Assembly: GCA_017628675.1 (NCBI GenBank)
Contig: JAGBYS010000233.1
Location: 1-5,443 of the forward strand
Length of the DNA stretch: 5,443 bases
Source of the DNA: Tidjanibacter sp.
GTDB lineage: Bacteria > Bacteroidota > Bacteroidia > Bacteroidales > Rikenellaceae
Reading direction: 5' to 3'
Made by a program: the position numbers and the translations under genes
Shown: positions 1-5,443 of the stretch, piece by piece
Layout of the letters: each line of letters opens with the position of its first letter
How positions within the stretch are numbered: position 1 is the stretch's first letter
Notes under the pieces: model-generated
What the model was told of the DNA's origin: nothing
The model's database searches: none
The model's input: the letters and a program-made list of their open reading frames with translations, nothing else

Positions 1-297
1 CAGCCCCACGGCCTGGGCACCTTCTACTACAAGTCCGGCTCGCGGTATGTGGGCGAGTGGGATAATGGCGTGGAGTGTGGCACGGGCATACTCTACGATG
101 CTGACTCCCGAGTGGTATATTGCGGAGCGTGGAATAATGGCAAGCCCAATGGCAAGGGCACATATCATTGGGCCGATGGCCGCAAGTATGTGGGTGCGTT
201 CCGTGATGGCAAGAGCCACGGCAAGGGCACGCTATACGGTGCCGACGGCAAGATTATCTTCGACGGCGCTTGGAAAGACGATCAGCCAGTGGAGTAG
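1..297 (+). CDS. MORN-repeat protein, C-terminal part (5' end outside window)
   Basis: The frame is open from the first base of the window and ends at TAG 295-297, giving the last 98 residues of a longer protein. It is built of MORN repeats with a 23-24 residue period. The aromatic-x-G-x-(W/F) cores start at residues 16 (YVGEW), 40 (YCGAW), 63 (YVGAF) and 87 (FDGAW). The first three are followed by G-x-G turns at 27-29, 51-53 and 74-76; a GLG at 4-6 belongs to a preceding unit, and the last unit stops after DDQPVE. MORN repeats form curved beta-hairpin sheets; in bacteria their partners and roles are mostly unknown. No enzymatic domain, signal peptide or membrane segment can be seen in this part. 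The gene converges on korC and is probably unrelated to it. The family call is firm, the function is not. Confidence 0.85.
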   Translation, partial: QPHGLGTFYYKSGSRYVGEWDNGVECGTGILYDADSRVVYCGAWNNGKPNGKGTYHWADGRKYVGAFRDGKSHGKGTLYGADGKIIFDGAWKDDQPVE

Positions 298-325
298 TCC
301 TTCGTTGGCAAATGGTGATATAACA

Positions 326-351
326 AGGGGCGATGCGGTTGCATCGCCCCT
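326..351. terminator. Hairpin terminator between convergent genes, possibly bidirectional
   Basis: GGGGCGATGC (327-336) pairs perfectly with GCATCGCCCC (341-350) around a GGTT loop, and A326-T351 adds an eleventh pair. On the plus strand the stem is followed by a T-rich run (TCTGCTTTCTTTG), and on the minus strand by TTGTTATATC, so neither side has a long uninterrupted U tract. It lies in the 76-nt gap between the stop of the MORN gene and the stop of korC, where a shared Rho-independent terminator is expected. Use in both directions is inferred from position and symmetry. Confidence 0.75.
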
Positions 352-373
352 CTGCTTTCTTTGTGTATAGCTC

Positions 374-928
374 TTACTCGGCTTTGTGAACGAGGGTGAT
401 GATCTCGCCACCGTGCACGATAGCCTGCTCGTTTGCGGGCAGGGTCTTCCAAGCGCGCTCGGGAAGCGACTTCTTCAAACCTACTTTCACATACTCCATA
501 TCAACGATGGGGCACACCTTCAGGTAGCCACCCAGAATCATCGTGTTGAACAGACGAGCATTACCCATCTTTGCGCACTCCTCGGTGGCGTTGATGGTGT
601 AGATGTTGATGTCCTTACGGGTGGGGTGGTGGGTGATACCATTGGTATCGTAGATGAGGTTACCACCGGGGCGAACATTCTGCTCGAACTTATCCAAGCT
701 CTGCTGGTTCAGCACAATGATGGTATCGCACATCTGTACGATGGGCGAGCTTACGGGCTGGTCGCTAACCACAACGGTTACATTGGCGGTACCACCACGC
801 ATCTCGGGACCATAGCTGGGCAACCAGCTAACCTCGTAACCCTGCAACATACCCGAGTAGGCCAAAATTTTACCGGTCGAGAGGACACCCTGTCCACCAA
901 AACCTGCAATAATCAATTCCTGTTTCAT
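374..928 (-). CDS. korC: 2-oxoacid:ferredoxin oxidoreductase, gamma subunit (KorC-like)
   Basis: This 184-residue cytoplasmic protein is the gamma subunit of a four-part 2-oxoacid:ferredoxin oxidoreductase, the usual size for a stand-alone gamma subunit of this superfamily. The N-terminus carries the family's glycine motif G-F-G-G-Q-G at residues 9-14, after a beta strand (ELIIA). The conserved SYGPEMRGGTA segment is at 38-48, and both are hallmarks of the POR/KOR gamma domain. It has no iron-sulfur cysteine motif, as expected for this subunit. The start ATG at 926-928 is 21 nt past the korB stop, with a weak AAAGAGA just before it. It is the last gene of the cluster, and the convergent hairpin at 326-351 follows its stop. 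The 2-oxoglutarate specificity implied by the symbol comes from the family and context and cannot be read from this subunit. Confidence 0.9.
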   Translation of the reverse strand: MKQELIIAGFGGQGVLSTGKILAYSGMLQGYEVSWLPSYGPEMRGGTANVTVVVSDQPVSSPIVQMCDTIIVLNQQSLDKFEQNVRPGGNLIYDTNGITHHPTRKDINIYTINATEECAKMGNARLFNTMILGGYLKVCPIVDMEYVKVGLKKSLPERAWKTLPANEQAIVHGGEIITLVHKAE

Positions 929-949
929 ATCTCTTTGCTGTTTAAGGGT

Positions 950-1714
950 TTATTCGTCTTTAATATCACCAAGTGGATACTCGGGAACCAAGTTCTCCTC
1001 CATCCACTTATTTGCCTGAACGGGGCTCATCTTCCAACCGCTGTTGCAAGTAGCTACGAACTCAACGAACGACAAACCTTTGCCTGCGAGCGAGTTCTCC
1101 AGAGCTTTGCGGATGGCCTTCTTTGCCTTGCGAACAGCAGCGGGAGTGTGTACGCTCTGACGAGTTACATAGCATACGCCGGGCAGCTGGCAAACGAAGT
1201 TGGCAACCTTGTAGGGATAGCCGTGCAACTGAGGATCACGACCGTAGGGGCAGGTAGCGGTCTTCATACCGATAAGGGTATTGGGCGACATCTGACCACC
1301 GGTCATACCATAGATTGCGTTGTTTACATAGAATACTGCGATGCTCTCACCACGGTTGCAAACGTGGATGCTCTCGGCGGTACCGATAGCGGCCAAGTCA
1401 CCGTCACCCTGATAGGTGAAGACGAGTTTCTCGGGATAGAGCCTGTGTGCGGCGGTAGCAACAGCTGCTGCACGACCGTGGGCTGCCTGAATCCAGTCGA
1501 TGTGGAGGTAGTTGTATGCAAATACCGAGCAACCTACGGGCGAAACACCAATGGTCTTCTCCTGAACACCCATCTCCTCGATAACCTCAGCGATGAGTTT
1601 GTGGATGGTACCGTGGCTACAACCGGGGCAGTAGTGCATAACATTGTCTTTCAAGACGGGAGTCTTCGAATATACCAAATTCTCTTTGGTCTTCTCAACG
1701 ATATATTCTGCCAT
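950..1714 (-). CDS. korB: 2-oxoacid:ferredoxin oxidoreductase, beta subunit, TPP-binding (KorB-like)
   Basis: This 254-residue subunit holds thiamine pyrophosphate and one [4Fe-4S] cluster of the oxidoreductase. The sequence shows CPGCSHG at 29-35, a further Cys at 62 (PVGCS) and Cys223 in ATCNSGW. These four cysteines match the spacing expected for the proximal cluster ligands of the family. HGR is at 79-81. The TPP/Mg motif is GDGD at 103-106 with NN at 131-132, followed by YGMTGGQ at 135-141. The length fits KorB/VorB-type short beta subunits rather than single-chain pyruvate:ferredoxin oxidoreductases. The start ATG at 1712-1714 lies 9 nt after the korA stop, so the two are probably co-transcribed and possibly translationally coupled. 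No Shine-Dalgarno is visible before it. Other 2-oxoacids (2-oxoisovalerate) remain possible substrates. Confidence 0.93.
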   Translation of the reverse strand: MAEYIVEKTKENLVYSKTPVLKDNVMHYCPGCSHGTIHKLIAEVIEEMGVQEKTIGVSPVGCSVFAYNYLHIDWIQAAHGRAAAVATAAHRLYPEKLVFTYQGDGDLAAIGTAESIHVCNRGESIAVFYVNNAIYGMTGGQMSPNTLIGMKTATCPYGRDPQLHGYPYKVANFVCQLPGVCYVTRQSVHTPAAVRKAKKAIRKALENSLAGKGLSFVEFVATCNSGWKMSPVQANKWMEENLVPEYPLGDIKDE

Positions 1715-1723
1715 AACGATTTG

Positions 1724-2806
1724 CTATTTAATGATTTTGTTCTTGAGTGCCTCGTAAACCTGGTCGGGAGTGTAAACTGCACCACCGGTACGGCCGTAGT
1801 GCTCTACGGGTACGGCACCATTAACTGCGAGACGAACATCGTCAACCATCTGACCCATATTCAACTCGGCAACGAGCACGCCTTTGGTCCTCTTGGCAAC
1901 CTCAGCAATCTTCTTGCTGGGGAAGGGCCAGAGGGTGATGGGACGGATAAGACCCACCTTGTAGCCCTCAGCACGAGCCTGAGCGATGGTAGCTTTGCAG
2001 ATACGAGCCGACGAACCGAACGCTACGATAAGGTAGTCTGCATCGTCGCACATATACTCCTCGAAGCGTACATCCTCCTGCTCGCAGCGAGCGTACTTCT
2101 CGAAAATCTTGTAGTTGAACTGCTCCTGTGCGTAGGGATCCAACTCCAGAGAGGTAACGATGTTGCCCTCGCGGTCGGCAGTCTTACCGGTACAAGCCCA
2201 GCTGCTGTGCATCTTCACGATCTCCTCGTCGGTCCAGCGGGGACGCTGCTCGGCGAGCTCAACTTTCTCCATCATCTGGCCAATAACGCCGTCCGAAAGA
2301 ATCATAACGGGGTTACGATACTTGAACGCCAGGTCGAATGCATCGAATACGAAGTCGTGCATCTCCTGTACCGAAGCGGGAGCCAGAACGATAACCTTGT
2401 AGTCTCCGTGGCCACCACCCTTAACGGCCTGGAAGTAGTCGCTCTGTGCGGGCTGGATGGTACCAAGACCTGGGCCACCACGAGTAACATTCACAACAAC
2501 GCAAGGAAGCTCTGCACCAGCAAGATAGGTCAGACCCTCGCACATAAGGCTGATACCGGGGCTCGACGAAGAAGTCATAACCTTCTTGCCGCAAGCAGCA
2601 CCGCCATAAACCATGTTGATCGACGACACCTCGCTCTCTGCCTGAACAACCACCATACCGGTAGTCTCCCAGGGTTTGCGCTCCATCAGTGTCTCCATAA
2701 CCTCACTTTGGGGGGTAATGGGGTAGCCGAAATAGCCATCGGCTCCGCAACGAATCGCAGCTTCTGCGATAACTTCGTTGCCTTTCATCAATTTAACTTC
2801 TCCCAT
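1724..2806 (-). CDS. korA: 2-oxoacid:ferredoxin oxidoreductase, alpha subunit (KorA/VorB-like)
   Basis: This 360-residue alpha subunit forms the active site with KorB. The N-terminal pyrimidine-binding domain has MKGNE at 7-11, GYPITPQSE at 27-35, QAESEV at 55-60 with the conserved glutamates, TSSSSPGISLM at 78-88 and RGGPGLGTIQP at 109-119. The C-terminal transketolase-like domain begins near 255 with YLIVAFGSSARI (258-269), followed by RPITLWPFP (288-296) and GQMVDDVRLAV (318-328). I chose the start at 2806, 2 nt after the korD stop, because related proteins as I recall them begin a few residues before MKGNE. A frame-compatible ATG at 2864-2866 would overlap korD and is unlikely. The ATG at 2788 (Met7) is the rival start: GGAGAA lies 9 nt upstream of it. 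Databases name close relatives either KorA or VorB, so the oxoacid used is not settled by sequence. Confidence 0.93.
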   Translation of the reverse strand: MGEVKLMKGNEVIAEAAIRCGADGYFGYPITPQSEVMETLMERKPWETTGMVVVQAESEVSSINMVYGGAACGKKVMTSSSSPGISLMCEGLTYLAGAELPCVVVNVTRGGPGLGTIQPAQSDYFQAVKGGGHGDYKVIVLAPASVQEMHDFVFDAFDLAFKYRNPVMILSDGVIGQMMEKVELAEQRPRWTDEEIVKMHSSWACTGKTADREGNIVTSLELDPYAQEQFNYKIFEKYARCEQEDVRFEEYMCDDADYLIVAFGSSARICKATIAQARAEGYKVGLIRPITLWPFPSKKIAEVAKRTKGVLVAELNMGQMVDDVRLAVNGAVPVEHYGRTGGAVYTPDQVYEALKNKIIK

Positions 2807-2808
2807 AG

Positions 2809-3036
2809 CTACTCGAATTTTTGTCTGTAAACTGTGATACAAGTGTCCGGGCAAATAATTGCACAACTAGCACAACCGGTGCAGTTGTCGGGGTTTGCCA
2901 TATGGGCGTAGTTATAGCCTTTGCCATTGACATTGGGCGAGAGCGCCAAAACATCGCAGGGGCAAGAGGCAACACATACCTCGCAGCCTTTGCAGCGCTC
3001 GGTATCTACAACGATTGTTCCCTTGATTTTTGCCAT
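2809..3036 (-). CDS. korD: 2-oxoacid:ferredoxin oxidoreductase, delta subunit (2x[4Fe-4S] ferredoxin, KorD-like)
   Basis: This small ferredoxin-type protein of 75 residues carries two complete 4Fe-4S motifs. The first is C15-x2-C18-x2-C21-x3-C25-P and the second is C52-x2-C55-x2-C58-x3-C62-P. Two extra cysteines (27, 66) lie next to the clusters. It probably passes electrons between the KorAB active site and soluble ferredoxin. Position supports this: its stop (TAG, 2809-2811) is 2 nt before the korA start, making it first in the order korD-korA-korB-korC. The start ATG at 3034-3036 follows an A/T-rich 45-nt gap after the DUF1015 gene. I saw no good Bacteroidota promoter match (TTTG ... TAnnTTTG) in that gap, so read-through from upstream is likely. 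A free ferredoxin with another partner is possible but less likely. Confidence 0.92.
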   Translation of the reverse strand: MAKIKGTIVVDTERCKGCEVCVASCPCDVLALSPNVNGKGYNYAHMANPDNCTGCASCAIICPDTCITVYRQKFE

Positions 3037-3081
3037 ACTGTTTAGTAGTTATAATTATTAATAGGTATACTTTTGGTTTCA

Positions 3082-4317
3082 CTAAAACTCGTGAATCACA
3101 ACACCGCTGCGCAACTTGGGCTCAAACCAAGTGGTCTTGGGAGGCATAATGTTGCCGCTGTCGGCGATGTCGATGAGCTGCTGCATCGAAACGGGGTAGA
3201 GAGCGAAGGCAACCTTCATCTCGCCACTGTCAACCCTCTTCTGCAACTCGCCCAGGCCGCGGATACCGCCCACGAAGTCGATGCGTTTGTCCCTACGGAG
3301 GTCTTTGATGCCGAGTACCTTGTCAAGTACGAGGTTCGAAAGAACGGTTACATCCAGAACACCAATGGGGTCGCTGTCGTCGTAGGTGCCCTCTTTGGCG
3401 GTCATCGAGTACCACTCGCCATCGAGATAGAGGCCGAAGTTGTGAAGAGCATTGGGCTTGTAGATCTCTGCGCCCTTCTTCTCCACAACAAAGTCTTTCT
3501 CTACGGCTGCGAGGAACTCCTCTTTCGAGAGGCCATTCAGGTCTTTCACTACGCGGTTGTAGTCAATGATGTTGAGCTGTGCATCGGGGAAGATAACAGC
3601 CAAGAAGTAGCAGTACTCCTCCTCACCGGTGTGGTTGGGGTTAGCCTGCATCCTCTCCTTACCTACGCCTGCAGCAGCGGCGGTACGGTGGTGACCGTCG
3701 GCTACGTACAGAGCGGGAATCTGCTCGAAGATAGCGGTGATGTTCTTGATATCCTCGTCGCCATCAATCAGCCAGAGGGTGTGACCAACGCCATCCTCGC
3801 TCACGAAGTCATACTTGGGAGCCTCGGCAATCACGCGATTTACGATAGCGTTCATATCCTCCCTCTCGGGGTAGGCGAAGAATACGGGCTCCAGGTTAGC
3901 GCTCTGTGCCCTAACGTGTTTCATCCTATCCTCCTCCTTGTCGGCGCGGGTGAGCTCGTGCTTTTTGATGCGGCCCTCGAGGTAGTCCTCAAAGTGGCAG
4001 CAAGCAACAAGACCATACTGGCGTTTGCCATTCATAGTCTGTGCGTAGATGTAGTAGCACTCCTTCTCCTCCTTCAAGAGCCAACCTTTCTCCTTCCAAG
4101 CCTTGTAGTTGTCTACTGCTTTTGCATAGACAGCCTCGTCGTGCTCGTCGATGATGGGGTCGAAGTCGATCTCGGGTTTGATGATGTGCAGAAGGCTCTT
4201 CTGGCCAGCCTCAGCTTTAGCCTCAACCGAGTTGAGTACATCATAGGGGCGCGATGCTACCTCGTGAGCAAGCTCCTGAGGAGGGCGTACGCCGCAAAAT
4301 GCTTTAATCTTTACCAT
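3082..4317 (-). CDS. DUF1015 family protein, possible role in (phospho)serine metabolism
   Basis: This soluble 411-residue protein of unproven function looks like a full-length DUF1015 member. Visible family features are VRPP (10-13), RPYDVL (23-28), KKHELTRADKEEDR (118-131), YVADGHHR (204-211) and a C-terminal PPKTTWFEPKLRSG (392-405). The D207-G-H-H-R211 motif followed by alanines resembles the conserved motif of the ParB/sulfiredoxin-fold free serine kinases SerK and SbnI. With PYDV and a following Glu (32), this could mark a phosphotransfer or nucleotide-binding site; that is inference. No signal peptide or membrane helix is seen. It starts 18 nt after the serA stop and precedes korD, so it is probably co-transcribed with both. 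The position beside serA and serC points to serine or phosphoserine metabolism. The family call is strong and the role is tentative. Confidence 0.88.
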   Translation of the reverse strand: MVKIKAFCGVRPPQELAHEVASRPYDVLNSVEAKAEAGQKSLLHIIKPEIDFDPIIDEHDEAVYAKAVDNYKAWKEKGWLLKEEKECYYIYAQTMNGKRQYGLVACCHFEDYLEGRIKKHELTRADKEEDRMKHVRAQSANLEPVFFAYPEREDMNAIVNRVIAEAPKYDFVSEDGVGHTLWLIDGDEDIKNITAIFEQIPALYVADGHHRTAAAAGVGKERMQANPNHTGEEEYCYFLAVIFPDAQLNIIDYNRVVKDLNGLSKEEFLAAVEKDFVVEKKGAEIYKPNALHNFGLYLDGEWYSMTAKEGTYDDSDPIGVLDVTVLSNLVLDKVLGIKDLRRDKRIDFVGGIRGLGELQKRVDSGEMKVAFALYPVSMQQLIDIADSGNIMPPKTTWFEPKLRSGVVIHEF

Positions 4318-4335
4318 AGTCTTATAGTCGCACTT

Positions 4336-5259
4336 TTATTTGTTAACCTGGAATTTGCGGTTGCCGTTTACGAAGAAATCAACAATCTGCATAGCGGCAG
4401 CCTTGGCTGCATTGTAGTTAGCCTCAGCGGTCTCTGCACCCTGTTTCTTGGGGGTAGCAAATACGCGGTTGCCATACTTCTCCACGAGCTCGGCCTGGCA
4501 AGCAGCAGCGATATCGCTGGCATACTTAAGGTCCTCACGCTCGCCCAGAACAGCCATCAGGTCCTCCTCATTGATAACCTCTTTGCGGGCGGTGTTCACC
4601 AAGATAGCGCCTTTGGGCATACTCTCCAGAAGGTGGCGGTCTACCGATTTGAGGTACTTGGAAGTTGCAGGAATATGGAGCGAGATGTAGTCGCAAGTCT
4701 TGTAGAGCTCCTCGGCGGTCTCAACGCGGGTTACGCCATTGTTCTCGAAGATGCTCATATCGGTAATCGAGGGCGAGAGGGCGTATACATCCATACCGAG
4801 TGCTTTGCCATAGCGGCCTACAATCTGACCGATGTTGCCGTAGCCGTGGATACCGAGTTTCTTGCCGCTAACCTCCTTACCCGTACCAGGTTTGAAGGTG
4901 TTACGCGACATATAAATCATGAGGCCGAGGGCGAGCTCTGCAACTGCATTTGCGTTCTGGCCGGGGGTGTTCATAACAACGATACCACGCTCCGTAGCGG
5001 CAGCGCAATCAACATTGTCGTAACCAGCACCTGCGCGAACAACAATCTTCAACTGGGGAGCAGCTGCGATAACCTCGGCGGTAACTTTGTCACTGCGGAC
5101 AATCAGCGCATCGGCATCGGCAACAGCCTCCAAAAGCTGTGCTTTCTCGGTGTATTTTTCCAGCAGGGCGAGTTCCATACCTGCCTCTTTAACCACATTT
5201 GCAATAGCCTCCACTGCTGCCTTTGCAAAGGGTTTCTCGGTTGCAACTAAAATTTTCAT
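4336..5259 (-). CDS. serA: D-3-phosphoglycerate dehydrogenase, short form without ACT domain
   Basis: This 307-residue cytoplasmic D-isomer 2-hydroxyacid dehydrogenase oxidises 3-phosphoglycerate to 3-phosphohydroxypyruvate, the first step of serine synthesis. The substrate domain has RAGAGYDNVD at 75-84 and NTPGQNANAVAE at 97-108. The Rossmann motif G-Y-G-N-I-G is at 139-144, and NTARKEVINE with catalytic Arg225 is at 222-231. The protein ends soon after the catalytic core, so the ACT/serine-feedback domain of E. coli SerA is absent. Two features are unusual. The usual PH-x-G region reads PKKQG (270-274), with Lys in place of the catalytic His, and the acidic residue expected after the second Rossmann strand is replaced in ALSPS (160-164). 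I chose the start at 5259 because MKILVATEKPFAK fits the family N-terminus; an in-frame ATG at 5334 would add 25 residues. It precedes the DUF1015 gene by 18 nt. Confidence 0.9.
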   Translation of the reverse strand: MKILVATEKPFAKAAVEAIANVVKEAGMELALLEKYTEKAQLLEAVADADALIVRSDKVTAEVIAAAPQLKIVVRAGAGYDNVDCAAATERGIVVMNTPGQNANAVAELALGLMIYMSRNTFKPGTGKEVSGKKLGIHGYGNIGQIVGRYGKALGMDVYALSPSITDMSIFENNGVTRVETAEELYKTCDYISLHIPATSKYLKSVDRHLLESMPKGAILVNTARKEVINEEDLMAVLGEREDLKYASDIAAACQAELVEKYGNRVFATPKKQGAETAEANYNAAKAAAMQIVDFFVNGNRKFQVNK

Positions 5260-5267
5260 AGGTTCTA

Positions 5268-5361
5268 CTAATCCATAAAAGTCCACAGCACGCTCTCTTT
5301 TATGCTCATAGGTGTATGGCACAATCGTAGGCATACGGTGGACTTTTATAAAGGTTTATTT
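5268..5361. repeat. Repeat-bounded block in the serC-serA gap (possible small inserted element or structured leader)
   Basis: A perfect 12-bp inverted repeat, ATAAAAGTCCAC at 5275-5286 and GTGGACTTTTAT at 5338-5349, encloses a 51-nt centre. Pairing continues outward imperfectly (TAATCC against TAAACC, one mismatch, after a 3-nt bulge). The block is flanked by a 9-bp direct repeat, TAGGTTCTA, at 5259-5267 and 5362-5370. This layout fits a miniature inverted-repeat element with a target-site duplication. The same sequence could equally fold as a stem in the serA leader RNA. It encodes no transposase. Confidence 0.5.
5322..5352 (-). promoter_or_regulatory. Weak candidate Bacteroidota-type promoter for serA
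   Basis: On the minus strand, TTTA (5352-5349) is followed after 19 nt by TACGATTG (5329-5322). The known Bacteroides consensus is TTTG about 19-21 nt before TAnnTTTG, so each box has one mismatch. Transcription would start some 50-60 nt before the serA ATG. The boxes overlap the inverted-repeat block. Matches of this quality occur by chance, and serA could instead be read from a promoter upstream of serC. Confidence 0.25.
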
Positions 5362-5376
5362 TAGGTTCTAATTCTC

Positions 5377-5443
5377 TTATTTAACGTGAAGTTTCTCGAA
5401 CTCCTGCATGCACTCTACGAGGGCTTTAACACTCTCGATGGGG
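5377..5443 (-). CDS. serC: Phosphoserine aminotransferase, C-terminal end (5' part outside window)
   Basis: Only the last 21 codons are present, ending at TAA (5379-5377). The residues read PIESVKALVECMQEFEKLHVK, matching the typical SerC C-terminus, in which a P-I-E-x-V-K-A-L helix follows the substrate-binding region and ends in an M-x-x-F segment. SerC is a PLP enzyme that moves the amino group of glutamate to 3-phosphohydroxypyruvate, giving phosphoserine and 2-oxoglutarate. Its place upstream of serA in the same direction strongly supports the call, because this pair is common in Bacteroidota. The PLP lysine and all other catalytic residues lie outside the window. Confidence 0.82.
   Translation of the reverse strand, partial: PIESVKALVECMQEFEKLHVK

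Noticed and set aside
47..370. A 107-codon plus-strand frame overlapping the MORN gene
   Set aside because: It is out of frame with the MORN repeats, has an unusual Met/Ala/Arg-rich translation and runs through the terminator hairpin. The frame giving regular MORN repeats is the real one.
386..2830. An 814-codon open frame on the plus strand across korC, korB, korA and the end of korD
   Set aside because: It is the exact codon-aligned antisense of three well-supported genes that share one frame. Its openness follows from missing TTA/CTA/TCA codons, and its translation matches no family I recognise.
3037..3081. Possible separate promoter before korD
   Set aside because: The 45-nt gap is A/T-rich but has no acceptable TTTG/TAnnTTTG pair on the minus strand, so I do not call one.
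3073..5250. A 725-codon open frame on the plus strand opposite DUF1015 and serA
   Set aside because: It is codon-aligned antisense of two clear genes, with no recognisable domain and no independent start signals. It is a composition effect.
5275..5349. Inverted repeat as a Rho-independent terminator after serC
   Set aside because: The loop is about 51 nt and no U tract follows the stem; the only T run is inside the stem arm. It is unlike the compact hairpin at 326-351.
5260..5376. Known riboswitch class in the serA leader
   Set aside because: I could not match the sequence to any riboswitch consensus I know; only the simple inverted repeat is supported.

Overview
The window looks like a piece of a Bacteroidales (Bacteroidota) chromosome. 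Seven of its eight genes read leftward and one reads rightward. Three points suggest the phylum. The proteins match the Bacteroides-type KorDABC, SerA and DUF1015 sequences as I remember them. The serC-serA-DUF1015 order is one I associate with that group. Most starts lack a clear Shine-Dalgarno and follow A/T-rich sequence. A moderate GC content could fit a Rikenellaceae/Alistipes-like genome, but the family is a guess and no database search was possible.

Layout, left to right. Positions 1-297 (+) hold the C-terminal end of a MORN-repeat protein. A perfect 10-bp hairpin at 327-350 separates it from the convergent leftward cluster and probably acts as a terminator for one or both sides. On the minus strand, in transcription order, the genes are: the 3' end of serC (5443-5377, cut by the window edge), a 117-nt gap with an unusual repeat structure, serA (5259-4336), a DUF1015 gene (4317-3082), then korD (3036-2809), korA (2806-1724), korB (1714-950) and korC (928-374). 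From serA onward the gaps are only 2-45 nt, so an operon is likely.

How the genes fit together. SerA and SerC make phosphoserine from 3-phosphoglycerate, and SerC converts glutamate to 2-oxoglutarate. KorDABC is a four-subunit, ferredoxin-dependent 2-oxoacid oxidoreductase. It probably acts between 2-oxoglutarate and succinyl-CoA, but branched-chain 2-oxoacids cannot be excluded. The cluster therefore combines serine formation with an enzyme that may use or renew the 2-oxoglutarate/glutamate pair. The DUF1015 protein between them has no proven role. Its DGHHR motif resembles the one in ParB/sulfiredoxin-fold free serine kinases (SerK, SbnI), which makes phosphoserine metabolism a reasonable hypothesis.

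The least ordinary parts are the serC-serA gap (a 12-bp inverted repeat inside a 9-bp direct repeat that overlaps the serA start, suggesting a small inserted element or a structured leader), the altered active-site and cofactor residues of SerA, and the DUF1015 link. The window shows no tRNA, rRNA, CRISPR array, transposase or defence gene, and no clear new multi-gene system.
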